A stretch of DNA of 64,000 bases from Undibacterium sp. (lineage in GTDB: Bacteria > Pseudomonadota > Gammaproteobacteria > Burkholderiales > Burkholderiaceae_D), in contig NZ_JAUSFI010000039.1 in assembly GCF_030651495.1 (NCBI RefSeq), positions 22,754-86,753 on the forward strand, given 5' to 3'. Below are positions 19,156 to 29,267 of this stretch, piece by piece. The position numbers were made by a program, and so were the translations under genes. The notes beneath the pieces were generated by a model. It was not told the DNA's origin. It ran no database searches and saw only the letters and a program-made list of their open reading frames with translations. Each line of letters starts with the position of its first letter. Within the stretch, counting starts at the first letter, position 1.

Positions 19156-21360
19156 TCAATCCGAAGTCAACTCTGCCGGCAAAGGCAGCTCTTCCAACGC
19201 CGCCATCAGGGCACGATCTACCACTTTATCGAGCACGAGAATTTGCGCACGATGCTCCCGGAAACTTTGCTCTAACTCCACTGTCGAGACCGAAAAGGAT
19301 TTTTCTTTTTGGCTGGAGGTGAAAATGTAAAGGCTGCGCATAGGGCTGACCCAAGCCAGCCTGACATTATGCGTCGTATTGTCTTTTTTGGTAAATTGCA
19401 GCCAAATTCCTCGCTCAAGATTGGCCACTACATCAACAAAGTCATCCGACTCTGCCACTGCCGGCAAGCCAGTTGCTTCCAGCGCACGCTTTGCCAAGCG
19501 GCGCTCAGTCGCTTGCTGTGCAACTTCGACCGCCATCTCGAGTTGACGCTCAGGGGATAAATCGATCGGAGCCCGCACTATTGAAGCATGACACTCAGCC
19601 AACTCGGCAAAAAATTGCAACTGATCGGCATCTTCCCATTTAATCAGACTCAGCCATTTATTCAGACGGGTAAGAATTGCGGGTAAGCGGCTCACCATCT
19701 CTTGACGCTGCTCTAAGGTGATTTTTGGTTTGACACTCCAGATTAAATCATCCATTGTTTTGATCGCATCTGCTACCGCCTGAGGCTTCTCTTCTTTTAC
19801 GCTGTAGGCAAGCGTCAGCACTTTGATCCAGCGGTTTTCCAGAAAAGTTTCAACAAAAGCCAGCACTTCCCCCGTCCCGATACGAAGTGCCACTTCATTT
19901 TTTGCGGCAAATTTTGCTTGGGTGAATTTCTCTTTTTGCAGTGCTTGTTTAATAGGTTGCTGCAGCGCCTCTTCTTTAGCCGCTTCTTCTTTGGCCACGA
20001 AGTTTTCCAGATCAGAAACCACCGCATCAAATAAATCAACGCGCTGATCAAATTCCCACTGAACCCGGCTGACATTCTCTTTCATCGCTTGAAACAAAGG
20101 GTCGTTTACCCCTTGCGCCTGATCCACAGAGACGCTGTATTTGGATAAAAGATCAATCAAACGACGCGCAGGATGCGCTTCCTGAAAGAAAAATTCTTTG
20201 TCCATCAAGGCGGCCTTTAATACCGGCACCTGCAATAGAGAGATTAAGTCCTTGATTTGTCTCGGAATATCCTGATTAAGCAATACGCTATCGAATATTT
20301 TCGAGAGCAAATCCAGGGTGTTTTTTTCTACTCCGGTACTTACTAACTCTGGCATCTGCTCACGAATCTGCGACAAACGCATCACATCTTGCGTACCGGC
20401 GACCATCTGGCGAATCGCCATGCTCTTTTGTAAATCGGCCAGATAATGAAATAATTTAGTATCGACCGCACTGGCAGGCACATCTCGATGCGACTGGTCT
20501 GAGCCCTCGGTGCCGTTTTGCGCGCCAGCACGATGGCTAGCGCTAGTGAACTGACCGGCCTTTTCCGAAAAATATTTTTTGAGTTTTTGTGCAACATCGT
20601 TTTTTTGAGCTTCAGCTTTAAGCTCAATTTCAGCTTCTTTTTCTGCAGCAGAAGTGCTCAGACTTTTTTTGATACGGTATGATTCTTGCAAATCAGGCAA
20701 AATGCCTCGGGCAACTAAAGTTTCATTTAAGGCCTGAAAAATTGGCGCAAAATCAAACAAAATATCGGTGCGAAAAAGTGGCAGTATCAAGTGATGTGCC
20801 GCGGCGTCTGGATTAAATTCACACCACACCATCTGCATGGTTTTCAAAAACACTTCAGGACGAAATGGATTTTGCGCAATACTTAAACTCTCGCACTCGA
20901 TCAGGTTTGCCAAACGCATGTTCAGGGCCGCTAACTTCTCGGCATTGGCAAGTTCAAGAGTGCGGCTGGCGCGTCCCAGTGCCAGTTTTGTATCCATTTC
21001 TTCATAAGTGACCAAGCTCAGGGCGATATCCTGCTGCGCGGCTTGAGGATTTCCTTTTGATTCCAAGAGTTCAATTTCTTGACGAAAATTAACAGCAATA
21101 GCCGCTGCAGCTAGGTAATAAAATGAATAAGCATTATTCTTTAATAACTGCCCTGCGTTGTAGCTCAAGTTGGCTTCTTTCGCATCACTGACATGTTCTG
21201 ATGCGGCCAGTAAGGCATTTGCCAGTCGCGCTACAAAGGCATCTATTTGCGCCACAGTTAAATGGCTTGCCTGTTGAATCAAGGCATGCCAAACATCACC
21301 GCGGGCCACAGGCGGTTGCGGATGGCTACTACTTGGGTTTTTGGTCGATATTGGCAACAT
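19156..21360 (-). CDS. DUF1631 family protein
   Basis: A 734-aa protein of the DUF1631 family, common in beta- and gammaproteobacteria and of unknown function. It is rich in Ala, Glu, Gln and Leu, with long predicted helices, a coiled-coil-like stretch near residues 235-265 (AEKEAEIELKAEAQK) and conserved PRQIKDLISLLQVPVLKAAL near 360. The C-terminal 100 residues look like a small beta-rich domain (GIWLQFTKKDNTTHNVRLAW), reminiscent of PilZ-like folds in such proteins; that is inference. No signal peptide or membrane segment. It stands alone, with a 507-bp gap before xseB. Confidence 0.85.
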   Translation of the reverse strand: MLPISTKNPSSSHPQPPVARGDVWHALIQQASHLTVAQIDAFVARLANALLAASEHVSDAKEANLSYNAGQLLKNNAYSFYYLAAAAIAVNFRQEIELLESKGNPQAAQQDIALSLVTYEEMDTKLALGRASRTLELANAEKLAALNMRLANLIECESLSIAQNPFRPEVFLKTMQMVWCEFNPDAAAHHLILPLFRTDILFDFAPIFQALNETLVARGILPDLQESYRIKKSLSTSAAEKEAEIELKAEAQKNDVAQKLKKYFSEKAGQFTSASHRAGAQNGTEGSDQSHRDVPASAVDTKLFHYLADLQKSMAIRQMVAGTQDVMRLSQIREQMPELVSTGVEKNTLDLLSKIFDSVLLNQDIPRQIKDLISLLQVPVLKAALMDKEFFFQEAHPARRLIDLLSKYSVSVDQAQGVNDPLFQAMKENVSRVQWEFDQRVDLFDAVVSDLENFVAKEEAAKEEALQQPIKQALQKEKFTQAKFAAKNEVALRIGTGEVLAFVETFLENRWIKVLTLAYSVKEEKPQAVADAIKTMDDLIWSVKPKITLEQRQEMVSRLPAILTRLNKWLSLIKWEDADQLQFFAELAECHASIVRAPIDLSPERQLEMAVEVAQQATERRLAKRALEATGLPAVAESDDFVDVVANLERGIWLQFTKKDNTTHNVRLAWVSPMRSLYIFTSSQKEKSFSVSTVELEQSFREHRAQILVLDKVVDRALMAALEELPLPAELTSD

Positions 21361-21867
21361 ATGACACTTATTTATCCTTACTTACCGCAAAAATATCATT
21401 CAAGCTTAGGCGTAAAATTGTCTTTAGAATCAAACAGTTTAATCCTAAATCGACTTAGAGAAAACGAATAGAAGTATGCTGAACTAACTATAGATGATTT
21501 ATTTCCACATGGAAATGTTTGAAACGCAATTTTAGTCTTTTTTTTAGCATTATTTTTCACATTATCGCTGTATTGCGCACACGCAATACGCTAGAAGTGT
21601 AACGAGATGTAAAGTGGCACGCGCCCGAAAATGATTGAGTACGGACAAAATGATCGCCAAGACAAAATACTCAATTTTGTCATATTACTACCATCATTAT
21701 TGAATTCATCCGGGAAAAATCTAAATTCCTTATTTTTGTAAAAAATACAAAGATTTCACAACACGACTATGCCTGACAATAGGCACATTTCGTTGAGATC
21801 TCCACACACCTGAATTGGTTTGCACTAAAATGGCAGGTTGAATTTATTTTTATCTTGCAAGCTATTT
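21361..21867. other. 507-bp divergent gap upstream of xseB with several inverted repeats
   Basis: A+T-rich, no gene. It holds a perfect hairpin GTATTGCG-CACA-CGCAATAC (21570-21589). It also holds two mutually exclusive stems: ATTGAGTA (21634-21641) with TACTCAAT (21668-21675), or GACAAAAT (21661-21668) with ATTTTGTC (21674-21681). The direct repeat ACAAAAT occurs twice. Promoters of the DUF1631 gene and of xseB-ispA-dxs must lie here. Confidence 0.5.
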
Positions 21868-22122
21868 ATGTCAAAAAAATTACCTTCGAGCACCCAAGCG
21901 GTTTCATTTGAAGCTGCCATGGCGGAGCTATCGGAGTTGGTCACGCAAATGGAGACGGGTGAATTGCCTTTAGAAGCATCTGTCAGCGCCTATCAACGTG
22001 GTTCTGAATTAATTAAATACTGCGCAGAACAGCTAAACAAAGTTGAGCAGCAAGTCAAAGTACTGGAAGCCGGATTACTCAAACCATACGCCAGCACTGA
22101 CACCGATGAGGCAAATGCATGA
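21868..22122 (+). CDS. xseB: XseB, exodeoxyribonuclease VII small subunit
   Basis: The 84-aa small subunit of exonuclease VII, which binds the large XseA subunit to degrade single-stranded DNA. The family pattern is clear: FEAAMAELSELVTQMETGELPLEASVSAYQRG, a helical hairpin followed by the coiled-coil AEQLNKVEQQVKVLE. The ATG at 21868 is used; a TTG at 21838 would add ten residues. The large subunit is not in this window. The stop overlaps the ispA start (ATGA), giving the common proteobacterial xseB-ispA-dxs operon. Confidence 0.96.
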   Translation: MSKKLPSSTQAVSFEAAMAELSELVTQMETGELPLEASVSAYQRGSELIKYCAEQLNKVEQQVKVLEAGLLKPYASTDTDEANA

Positions 22123-23006
22123 GCAGTCAGTTCCATGATTGGATGAAATCGACCCAAACTCAATTTGAACTCGCGTTTGCACATCTGCTTCCTGAAAGCG
22201 ACGTCGTTCCCGCCCGTCTGCATGAGGCGATGCGTTACGCAGCACTGGATGGCGGCAAACGCGTGCGTCCTTTACTGGTATTTGCCGCCGGCCGCCTGTT
22301 TGATGCACCATCCGAGTTACTGACCAGAGCCGCCGCCGCGCTCGAAATGATTCATGCCTACTCTTTGGTGCACGACGATATGCCCTGCATGGATGACGAT
22401 GCTTTACGGCGCGGCAAGCCTACGGTACACGTCCAATACGATGAAGCGACGGCTTTATTGGTCGGTGATGCCTTGCAGGCGCAGGCGTTTCTGGTATTGA
22501 CAGAAGCCAGCGCCAGCGCCGAGCGCAAGTTACCTATGTTGCAATTACTGGCCAAGGCCGCCGGCTCAACCGGTATGTGCGGCGGGCAAGCGATCGATCT
22601 GGCCAGCGTCGGACTCGCCTTAAGCCTGAATCAACTAGAGCAGATGCACCAATTAAAAACCGGTGCGTTGTTACGCGCATCGGTACTGCTGGGTGCGATG
22701 AGCGGGAAAACATTATCCACCCCGGAAGTGACTGCACTTGACACGTATTCCAGTGCGATCGGCCTGGCATTTCAGGTTGTCGATGATGTACTCGATGCCA
22801 CCACTGACTCGGTTACTTTGGGCAAGACTGCAGGCAAGGATGCCGCAGACAATAAACCAACCTATGTGTCTTTGCTAGGCTTAGATGCCTCTAGCAAACT
22901 GGCAGAAAAACTCTGCAATGATGCGCACGAAGCATTGTTGCCATTTGGCCAAAAAGCACAACATCTGCATGATTTAGCAGATTTGATTGTGCAGCGGAAA
23001 GCGTAA
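22119..23006 (+). CDS. ispA: IspA, farnesyl diphosphate synthase
   Basis: A 295-aa all-helical prenyl transferase condensing dimethylallyl and isopentenyl diphosphates to farnesyl diphosphate, the precursor of ubiquinone side chains and undecaprenyl carriers. The first Asp-rich motif is HDDMPCMDDDALRRGKPT (near residue 86-103). The second is VVDDVLDATTDSVTLGKTAGKDA (near 220-240). GGKRVRPLL near residue 45 is the substrate-binding block. It is translationally coupled to xseB upstream and lies 3 bp ahead of dxs. Confidence 0.97.
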   Translation: MSSQFHDWMKSTQTQFELAFAHLLPESDVVPARLHEAMRYAALDGGKRVRPLLVFAAGRLFDAPSELLTRAAAALEMIHAYSLVHDDMPCMDDDALRRGKPTVHVQYDEATALLVGDALQAQAFLVLTEASASAERKLPMLQLLAKAAGSTGMCGGQAIDLASVGLALSLNQLEQMHQLKTGALLRASVLLGAMSGKTLSTPEVTALDTYSSAIGLAFQVVDDVLDATTDSVTLGKTAGKDAADNKPTYVSLLGLDASSKLAEKLCNDAHEALLPFGQKAQHLHDLADLIVQRKA

Positions 23007-23009
23007 TCT

Positions 23010-24890
23010 ATGACTTCATTCAGCAATTTACTTAAAAACATTCATTCTCCCGCCGATCTGCGCAAACTCTCACGCGCGCAACTGCCGCCACTGGCCGATG
23101 AATTGCGTCATTATGTGATTGATTCGGTCTCCAAAACTGGCGGCCATCTGTCGTCTAATTTAGGGACGGTAGAGCTGACCATCGCGCTGCATTATGTCTT
23201 CAACACGCCGGAAGATCGCCTGGTCTGGGATGTAGGCCATCAGACTTACCCACATAAGATTCTCACTGGCAGACGCGACCAGATGCATACCCTGCGCCAG
23301 TTAGAGGGCATTTCTGGTTTTCCGCGCCGCGCCGAAAGCGAATACGACACCTTCGGCGTCGGGCACTCCTCAACCTCGATTTCTGCTGCGCTAGGGATGG
23401 CACTGGCGGCCAAGACCAAAGGCGAGAGCCGCCATTCTGTCGCCATCATCGGCGATGGCTCCATGACGGCGGGGATGGTGTTTGAAGCCATGAATAATGC
23501 CGGCGTGATCGAAGACATCAACATGCTGGTGGTACTCAACGACAATGACATGTCGATCTCACCACCGGTCGGCGCGCTCAACCGCCATCTGGCACGTTTG
23601 ATGTCCGGCAAATTCTATGCGGCAGCGCGTAATGTCGGCAAATCCGTCTTACCTTCACCAGTGCTAGAACTGGCAAAGCGTTTTGAAGAACATGCCAAGG
23701 GTATGATCGTACCGGCCACGATGTTTGAAGAATTCGGTTTCAATTACATCGGCCCGATTGATGGCCATGATTTAGATTCGCTGATACCGACGCTGCAAAA
23801 CATCAAAAATCTTAAAGGCCCACAGTTTTTGCATGTGGTGACCAAAAAAGGTCAGGGTTACAAACTGGCTGAAGCGGACCCGATTCTTTACCACGGCCCG
23901 GGAAAATTCAATCCAGCAGAAGGGATCAAACCTGCCAGCACACCCGCAAAAAAAACCTATACCCAGGTTTTTGGCCGGTGGTTATGCGATATGGCAGCGC
24001 AAGATAGCAAGCTGATCGGCATCACACCGGCCATGCGCGAAGGCTCGGGCATGGTCGAGTTTGAACAGAAATTTCCTGAACGTTATTATGATGTCGGCAT
24101 TGCCGAGCAACACTCCGTCACCTTCGCTGCCGGCATGGCTTGCGAAGGCTTGAAGCCGGTCGTGGCGATTTACTCGACCTTTTTGCAACGTGCTTACGAT
24201 CAGTTAATTCATGATGTGGCGCTGCAAAATCTGGATGTCACTTTTGCGCTGGACAGAGCCGGGTTGGTCGGTGCCGATGGCGCGACCCATGCGGGCAATT
24301 ACGACATGGCTTTTCTGCGCTGCATTCCGAACATGGTGGTGATGGCGGCATCGGATGAAAACGAATGTCGTCAAATGCTCACTACTGGTTACCATTACCC
24401 TGGCCCCGCAGCGATACGTTATCCGCGCGGTGCGGGCACCGGTGCCGTGATCGAAAAAGAACTCACCAGCCTGCCTATCGGCAAAGGTGAAGTCAAGCGT
24501 AACGGCACAACGATCGCGATACTGGCGTTTGGCTCGATGGTACAACCCGGATTGAAAGTAGCAGAAAAACTCGATGCCACGCTGGCAAATATGCGTTTCA
24601 TCAAACCGTTAGATGTGGAGTTAGTCAAATCGCTAGCCGCTTCGCATGACTTTTTGGTAACGATAGAAGAAGGCTGTAGCATGGGCGGCGCTGGTTCCGC
24701 TGTCGCTGAAGCACTGGCAGAAGCGGGCATCAGCAAACCACTCTTGATATTAGGCTTACCGGATAAGTTTATCGATCATGGTGACCCGACTGTATTACTG
24801 GCGCAATGTGGTTTGGATGCAACAGGGATAGAAGCCTCGATCCGTGCGCGCTTTATTCTTCCTGAGCCTAAACTAGCGGCCAATAGCTAA
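23010..24890 (+). CDS. dxs: Dxs, 1-deoxy-D-xylulose-5-phosphate synthase
   Basis: A 626-aa thiamine-diphosphate enzyme that condenses pyruvate and glyceraldehyde-3-phosphate, the first and controlling step of the MEP isoprenoid pathway. Near the N-terminus are [19 protein letters not shown] and [16 protein letters not shown]. The ThDP motif is [18 protein letters not shown] near residue 150, with [14 protein letters not shown] following. The transketolase-like C-terminal half includes [17 protein letters not shown] near residue 365. It ends the xseB-ispA-dxs operon, which a textbook intrinsic terminator closes. Its cofactor is supplied by the thi operon at 53-57 kb. Confidence 0.98.
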   Translation: MTSFSNLLKNIHSPADLRKLSRAQLPPLADELRHYVIDSVSKTGGHLSSNLGTVELTIALHYVFNTPEDRLVWDVGHQTYPHKILTGRRDQMHTLRQLEGISGFPRRAESEYDTFGVGHSSTSISAALGMALAAKTKGESRHSVAIIGDGSMTAGMVFEAMNNAGVIEDINMLVVLNDNDMSISPPVGALNRHLARLMSGKFYAAARNVGKSVLPSPVLELAKRFEEHAKGMIVPATMFEEFGFNYIGPIDGHDLDSLIPTLQNIKNLKGPQFLHVVTKKGQGYKLAEADPILYHGPGKFNPAEGIKPASTPAKKTYTQVFGRWLCDMAAQDSKLIGITPAMREGSGMVEFEQKFPERYYDVGIAEQHSVTFAAGMACEGLKPVVAIYSTFLQRAYDQLIHDVALQNLDVTFALDRAGLVGADGATHAGNYDMAFLRCIPNMVVMAASDENECRQMLTTGYHYPGPAAIRYPRGAGTGAVIEKELTSLPIGKGEVKRNGTTIAILAFGSMVQPGLKVAEKLDATLANMRFIKPLDVELVKSLAASHDFLVTIEEGCSMGGAGSAVAEALAEAGISKPLLILGLPDKFIDHGDPTVLLAQCGLDATGIEASIRARFILPEPKLAANS

Positions 24891-24918
24891 TCGCCAAATC
24901 CGCGCTTAAGCGTACTAA

Positions 24919-24957
24919 AAAAAATGCCATCAGAACTTGTTCCTGATGGCATTTTTA
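24919..24957 (+). terminator. Intrinsic terminator of the xseB-ispA-dxs operon
   Basis: AAAATGCCATCAG pairs with CTGATGGCATTTT around the loop AACTTGTTC, followed by TTTAT. It is 28 bp after the dxs stop. The A-run on the other side would let it work for the convergent gene too. Confidence 0.85.
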
Positions 24958-25042
24958 TATACTCCCTACCAGTATATTTTCGAATCGCTTATGGGATATG
25001 CGCTAGAAATGCATTTTAAATATAAATAAGGGGGAGTATCTA
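24956..25042. repeat. ATACTCCCCC-box palindrome family, copy B
   Basis: Left arm TATACTCCCTACCAGTATAT (from 24958) faces right arm AAATATAAATAAGGGGGAGTAT (to 25039). The core CTTATGGGATATGCGC shares TGGGATATGCG with the REP-like family. It sits between the dxs terminator and the convergent adenosyltransferase stop at 25061. Related copies: 4707, 45154 and 52900. Confidence 0.75.
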
Positions 25043-25060
25043 CTATTCCCGCTCACAAAA

Positions 25061-25612
25061 TCAGCGTTCGCGATCTTTTTCCCACAATACATCGCTACCA
25101 CCGGCATAGCGATTCAACACCCGCGACAAGACAAACAGCAAATCCGACAGGCGATTCATGTACTGGCGTGGCGCATCGTTAATTTGCTCGCTCTTGCCCA
25201 CGCTGACGATCACCCGTTCGGCGCGACGGCAGACGGTACGGCAGACATTCGCAATCGCCGCGGCGCGCGAACCGCCTGGCAAAATAAAATCCTTGAGCGG
25301 TGGCAGATCGGCATTGTAAAACGCCAGCAAGGCATCCAGCCTGGCCACTTGCGCTTCAGTAATCATCGTGTAACCAGGGATACATAACTCCCCGCCCATA
25401 TCAAACAGATCATGTTGAATCGAGATCAGCTCATGCTTCATAGGTGCAGGAATGTCTTCGCATAACAACACACCAAGCTGCGAATTGAGCTCATCCACAT
25501 CGCCCATGGCATGCACCCGCAGTGCATCTTTGTCGATGCGACTACCGTCACCCAGTCCCGTGGTACCTGCGTCACCGGTACGTGTTGCTATTTTTGAGAG
25601 TCGATTGCCCAT
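25061..25612 (-). CDS. Cob(I)alamin adenosyltransferase (PduO type)
   Basis: A 183-aa ATP:cob(I)alamin adenosyltransferase of the PduO/MMAB type, which makes adenosylcobalamin. The N-terminal ATP loop is SKIATRTGDAGTTGLGDGSR (residues 5-24). VHAMGDVDELNSQLGVLL follows, and the active-site helix CRTVCRRAERVIV with the C-terminal YMNRLSDLLFVLSRVLNR is diagnostic. Length is normal. It stands alone: convergent with dxs on one side, divergent from an FAD-linked dehydrogenase on the other (97 bp). No cobalamin riboswitch is evident upstream. Confidence 0.94.
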   Translation of the reverse strand: MGNRLSKIATRTGDAGTTGLGDGSRIDKDALRVHAMGDVDELNSQLGVLLCEDIPAPMKHELISIQHDLFDMGGELCIPGYTMITEAQVARLDALLAFYNADLPPLKDFILPGGSRAAAIANVCRTVCRRAERVIVSVGKSEQINDAPRQYMNRLSDLLFVLSRVLNRYAGGSDVLWEKDRER

Positions 25613-25709
25613 AAGTGTCTATTTTTTAAAAAGGAAGGTGGAAAGCATACGTGAAATGCGCAAGTAACGCATCATAATAGAGCACTAGAATAAATCCTCG
25701 GAAATCATC

Positions 25710-27134
25710 ATGCCTGATTTTGCCAAACTGACTGCCATCAAGAAACCCTTGCCGGAGGAATTGTTGCAGGCATTACAAAATCTTTTGGAAGACCGTTGCA
25801 GCATTGCGCTGGCGCTACGCGAACAGCATGGCAGCGATGAATCTTCCTATGCGCCGATGTTGCCAGATGCCGTAGTATTTGCCCAAAGCACCGAAGAAGT
25901 GGCGACCATCGTCAAACTCTGTCATTACTATGACGTACCCGTCATCCCGTACGGCGCAGGCTCATCGCTGGAGGGGCATATCCTGGCCTTGCGCGGCGGC
26001 ATCAGCATAGATTTATCGCAGATGAACAAGATGGTCGCTGTACACAACGAAGATCTCACCGCGACGGTGCAGGCTGGCGTCACGCGCAAGCAACTCAATC
26101 TGGAGATCAAGGATACCGGCCTGTTCTTCCCGATTGATCCGGGAGCCGATGCATCGATAGGTGGCATGGCAGCCACCCGCGCCTCGGGCACGAATGCCGT
26201 TCGCTATGGCACCATGCGCGAAAATGTCCTGGCACTGACGGTCGTCACGGCCGATGGCAGCATCATCAAGACCGGCACCCGTGCCAAAAAATCTTCCGCC
26301 GGTTACGATCTGACCCGCGTGTTTGTCGGCAGTGAAGGCACGCTAGGCGTAATCACCGAAATCACCGTCAAACTTTATCCGCTGCCGGAAGCGATCTCGG
26401 CGGCAGTGTGCAGTTTCCCCACGGCGTTTGATGCCGTCAATAGCGTCATCCAGACCATACAAATGGGTGTACCGGTCGCGCGGGTCGAGTTTCTCGATGA
26501 AAACGGCGTCAGAGCGATTAACGCCTACGACAAACTCAGCTTGCCAGAAAAACCTCTGTTGCTGTTTGAATTCCACGGCAGTGAACATGGCGTGAAAGAG
26601 CAAGCCGAACTGGTACAAGAGATTGCTGCCGCCAACGGTGCCGGCAATTTTGAATGGGCAACCCGCCCCGAAGACCGCTCACGCTTATGGACCGCCAGGC
26701 ACAATGCCTACTTCGCCTTGCTGCAACTGCGCCCCGGCGCCCGCTCGATTTCTACCGACTGCTGCGTGCCGATTTCACGGCTGGCAGAATGCATACAAGA
26801 AACCCAACTCGATTGCGAACGCCACCAGATCCTGTACTCGATTATCGGCCACGTCGGTGACGGTAATTTTCATGTGCTGATGCTGATCGATCCGCATGAT
26901 CCCGCCGAGGTAGAGAAAGCCGAAGGCGTGAACAGTCGCATGGTCACGCGGGCGATTGCGATGGATGGCACCTGCACTGGCGAGCATGGGGTAGGCATGC
27001 ACAAGATGGATTTTTTAATCCAGGAACATGGCAGCGGCGCGATCAAGATGATGCGCGCGCTCAAGCACGCTTTTGACCCAACCAATATCATGAACCCAGG
27101 GAAAATCATCGACTGGGAACCACCAAAAGAATAA
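25710..27134 (+). CDS. FAD-binding oxidoreductase, D-lactate dehydrogenase/GlcD type
   Basis: A 474-aa flavoprotein of the FAD-binding type 4 family with an FAD-oxidase C-terminal domain. The FAD site shows as VIPYGAGSSLEGHILALRGGISID near residue 75-98, and GADASIGGMAATRASGTNAVRYG near 150. The C-terminal block CTGEHGVGMHKMDFL near 425 and IMNPGKI at the end are typical of D-lactate (cytochrome c-type) and glycolate oxidase subunit D enzymes. Those two activities cannot be separated here; the absence of glcE/glcF next door favours the single-subunit D-lactate type. A LysR gene follows 38 bp downstream on the same strand. Confidence 0.9.
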   Translation: MPDFAKLTAIKKPLPEELLQALQNLLEDRCSIALALREQHGSDESSYAPMLPDAVVFAQSTEEVATIVKLCHYYDVPVIPYGAGSSLEGHILALRGGISIDLSQMNKMVAVHNEDLTATVQAGVTRKQLNLEIKDTGLFFPIDPGADASIGGMAATRASGTNAVRYGTMRENVLALTVVTADGSIIKTGTRAKKSSAGYDLTRVFVGSEGTLGVITEITVKLYPLPEAISAAVCSFPTAFDAVNSVIQTIQMGVPVARVEFLDENGVRAINAYDKLSLPEKPLLLFEFHGSEHGVKEQAELVQEIAAANGAGNFEWATRPEDRSRLWTARHNAYFALLQLRPGARSISTDCCVPISRLAECIQETQLDCERHQILYSIIGHVGDGNFHVLMLIDPHDPAEVEKAEGVNSRMVTRAIAMDGTCTGEHGVGMHKMDFLIQEHGSGAIKMMRALKHAFDPTNIMNPGKIIDWEPPKE

Positions 27135-27172
27135 ATTCGTCTTCGCAAAAAAACATTTTATCCGGAACCACC

Positions 27173-28057
27173 ATGGCAACACGACTCCCCCCAGTACACG
27201 CGCTCTCCGCTTTTGAAGCGGCCGCCAGGCATAGTTCTTTTGCGGTCGCCGCCGAAGAACTATGCATTACCCCCTCCGCCTTATCACATCGGATCCGGTT
27301 ATTAGAAGAGCATTTATGCGAACGCGTTTTTGTGCGCGAAGGCCGTAGCGTCACCCTGACCGAATTTGGTCGCCGCTATCTCGATGTAGTGCGTATCGCC
27401 TTGCGCACGCTAGCCGATTTTCCTTTACCGAACAAGGGTGCGCAAAATCAATTACGCGTCAAAGTCACGGTCCCACCGACCTTTGCACGCTATATGTTTA
27501 TGCCGCGCCTGGCAGAATTTACCCGAAGGTATCCGGAAATTGAAATTGAGATATTTTTATTCGTGCCGCTCTATGATCTGAGTCTGTCTGAGAGCGATGT
27601 AGAAGTGCGCTTTGGCGCGGGCGAGTACCCCAATCTGGTGACGAAAAAACTCTTCATCGAACCGGCCTTCGTAGTCGCCAGTCCAGCCTATCTGAAGACC
27701 ATCCCCGCGATTCACACACCGGCTGACTTACGTCACGCCAAGCTACTGCGCTCAGCGCTAGAACCTTGGCAACCCTGGTTTGAAGTGGCCGGTTTAGATT
27801 GGCCAGAGCCGACCAGTGGCTTACGCATGGACGATCTGGGCTTATTGCTGGAAGCAATTAAACATGGACATGGAGTAGGACTCACGCGCCAGCATTTTGC
27901 CGAAGAATCGATCAATACAGGTGAGGTAGTCCGCCTGTTTGACACCCAGCTGGCATCACCGCCGCATGCGTATTACCTGGTGCATGAAGCACAAGCAGTA
28001 ATGCGCGCTGAAGTGCAATTATTTATTGACTGGATACAAGCGACTTATCAAGTCTGA
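27173..28057 (+). CDS. LysR family regulator (GcvA-like)
   Basis: A 294-aa LysR-type transcription factor. The helix-turn-helix reads LSAFEAAARHSSFAVAAEEL then CITPSALSHRIRLLEEHL (residues 10-48). The GcvA group is recognised by PPVHALSAFEAAARH at the start and by the effector domain's VTVPPTFARYMFMPRLAEF near 95. It follows the FAD-linked dehydrogenase on the same strand, so it may regulate that gene or its own operon; a target cannot be read. The gene ends 30 bp before the convergent hisC stop. Confidence 0.9.
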   Translation: MATRLPPVHALSAFEAAARHSSFAVAAEELCITPSALSHRIRLLEEHLCERVFVREGRSVTLTEFGRRYLDVVRIALRTLADFPLPNKGAQNQLRVKVTVPPTFARYMFMPRLAEFTRRYPEIEIEIFLFVPLYDLSLSESDVEVRFGAGEYPNLVTKKLFIEPAFVVASPAYLKTIPAIHTPADLRHAKLLRSALEPWQPWFEVAGLDWPEPTSGLRMDDLGLLLEAIKHGHGVGLTRQHFAEESINTGEVVRLFDTQLASPPHAYYLVHEAQAVMRAEVQLFIDWIQATYQV

Positions 28058-28087
28058 TAGCGAAAGCATACAGCGGCACAGTTGGAT

Positions 28088-29167
28088 TTAAGAAGCGAAT
28101 GACTGCTGACGCTGTAAATACTCACGCAAAACCAGCACCAGTTGCCTGCATTGTTCATCCGTGCCTATCGTCACGCGCAAATGCTGATTGATACGCGCCT
28201 GATTAAAGTGACGAACGATAATGGCCTGGCTGCGCAAGTAGGCCTGCAATGTGCGCGCATCATGTTGCGGATGGCGCATGAAGACAAAGTTGGCACTCGA
28301 TGGCACCACGTCAAAACCCAGTTCTTCAAGACTAGCCACCAGCTCCGTGCGCGTGGCGATGACTGCCGCACAGGTTTGCTTAAAATAAGCCACATCAGCA
28401 AACGCCGCGCTGGCACCGGCAATCGCAAGCCGGTCGAGCGGATAAGAATTAAAACTGTTTTTGACGCGCTCCAAGGCCATGATCAGATCAGGATGGCCGA
28501 TGGCAAAACCGACCCGCAAGCCCGCCAGCGAACGCGCTTTTGACAAGGTCTGGATCACCAGTAAATTCGGATAGGTATGGACCAGGGCAATGGCCGAGGT
28601 ACCGCCAAAATCGATATAAGCCTCATCCACCACGACCATAGAATCCGGCGTGGCCATCAGCAAACGTTCGATCTCTTCCAGCGCCAGCAATCGTCCAGTC
28701 GGCGCATTCGGATTTGGAAATATGACGCCGCCATTCGGGCGCAGGTAATCCGCGATGTGCAAACTGAAATCGTCACGCAAAGGAACCGTTTGAAATGCTA
28801 TTTCATACAGGCCGCAATACACAGGGTAAAAACTGTAAGTAATATCGGGAAACAATATCGGCAGATCATGCTTGAGCAAAGCTAAAAAAGTATGTGCCAG
28901 TACCTCATCCGAACTATTACCGACAAAAATTTGTTGCGGCGTCACATGATGATAATCAGCAATCGCCTGCTTCAATTGGTCGGCATTGGGTGCCGGATAC
29001 AAACGTAAATCTTCCGACGCCGCCTGCTGTATCGCTGCCAGGGCTTTAGGCGATGGAGGATAGGGATTTTCATTGGTGTTCAGCTTAATCATGTCGTTCA
29101 TCTTTGGCTGCTCACCCGGCACATAAGGGGTGAGACCATGAACGACTTTGCTCCAATATTGGCTCAT
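28088..29167 (-). CDS. hisC: HisC, histidinol-phosphate aminotransferase
   Basis: A 359-aa class I/II PLP aminotransferase of histidine synthesis (imidazole-acetol phosphate to histidinol phosphate). [17 protein letters not shown] near residue 28-44 is the HisC signature; [21 protein letters not shown] and the PLP-lysine block [14 protein letters not shown] (near 215) follow. The ATG at 29167 is used; an in-frame TTG 12 bases upstream is less likely. The gene is not in a his operon here: it lies between a LysR gene and alaC, with a terminator between it and alaC. Many proteobacteria carry a second, isolated hisC, sometimes acting on aromatic amino acids. Confidence 0.93.
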   Translation of the reverse strand: MSQYWSKVVHGLTPYVPGEQPKMNDMIKLNTNENPYPPSPKALAAIQQAASEDLRLYPAPNADQLKQAIADYHHVTPQQIFVGNSSDEVLAHTFLALLKHDLPILFPDITYSFYPVYCGLYEIAFQTVPLRDDFSLHIADYLRPNGGVIFPNPNAPTGRLLALEEIERLLMATPDSMVVVDEAYIDFGGTSAIALVHTYPNLLVIQTLSKARSLAGLRVGFAIGHPDLIMALERVKNSFNSYPLDRLAIAGASAAFADVAYFKQTCAAVIATRTELVASLEELGFDVVPSSANFVFMRHPQHDARTLQAYLRSQAIIVRHFNQARINQHLRVTIGTDEQCRQLVLVLREYLQRQQSFAS

Positions 29168-29195
29168 TTTAGTATTCAAAAAAATAAAACAGGAC

Positions 29196-29233
29196 GAAAA
29201 AACGCATAGGGCACGCCATGCGCACCCTACGCG
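29196..29233 (-). terminator. Intrinsic terminator after alaC (minus strand)
   Basis: On the minus strand CGCGTAGGGTGCG folds against CGTGCCCTATGCG, then TTTTTT (the A-run at 29197-29202). It lies 35 bp after the alaC stop and 29 bp before the hisC start codon, separating the two genes. Confidence 0.65.
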
Positions 29234-29267
29234 CTCCGCAAATTACATATTTAATACACCGGCCTCA

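Noticed and set aside
25613..25709. Cobalamin riboswitch before the adenosyltransferase gene
   Set aside because: The spacer is only 97 bp and lacks the B12-box core GCCACTG; nothing matches.
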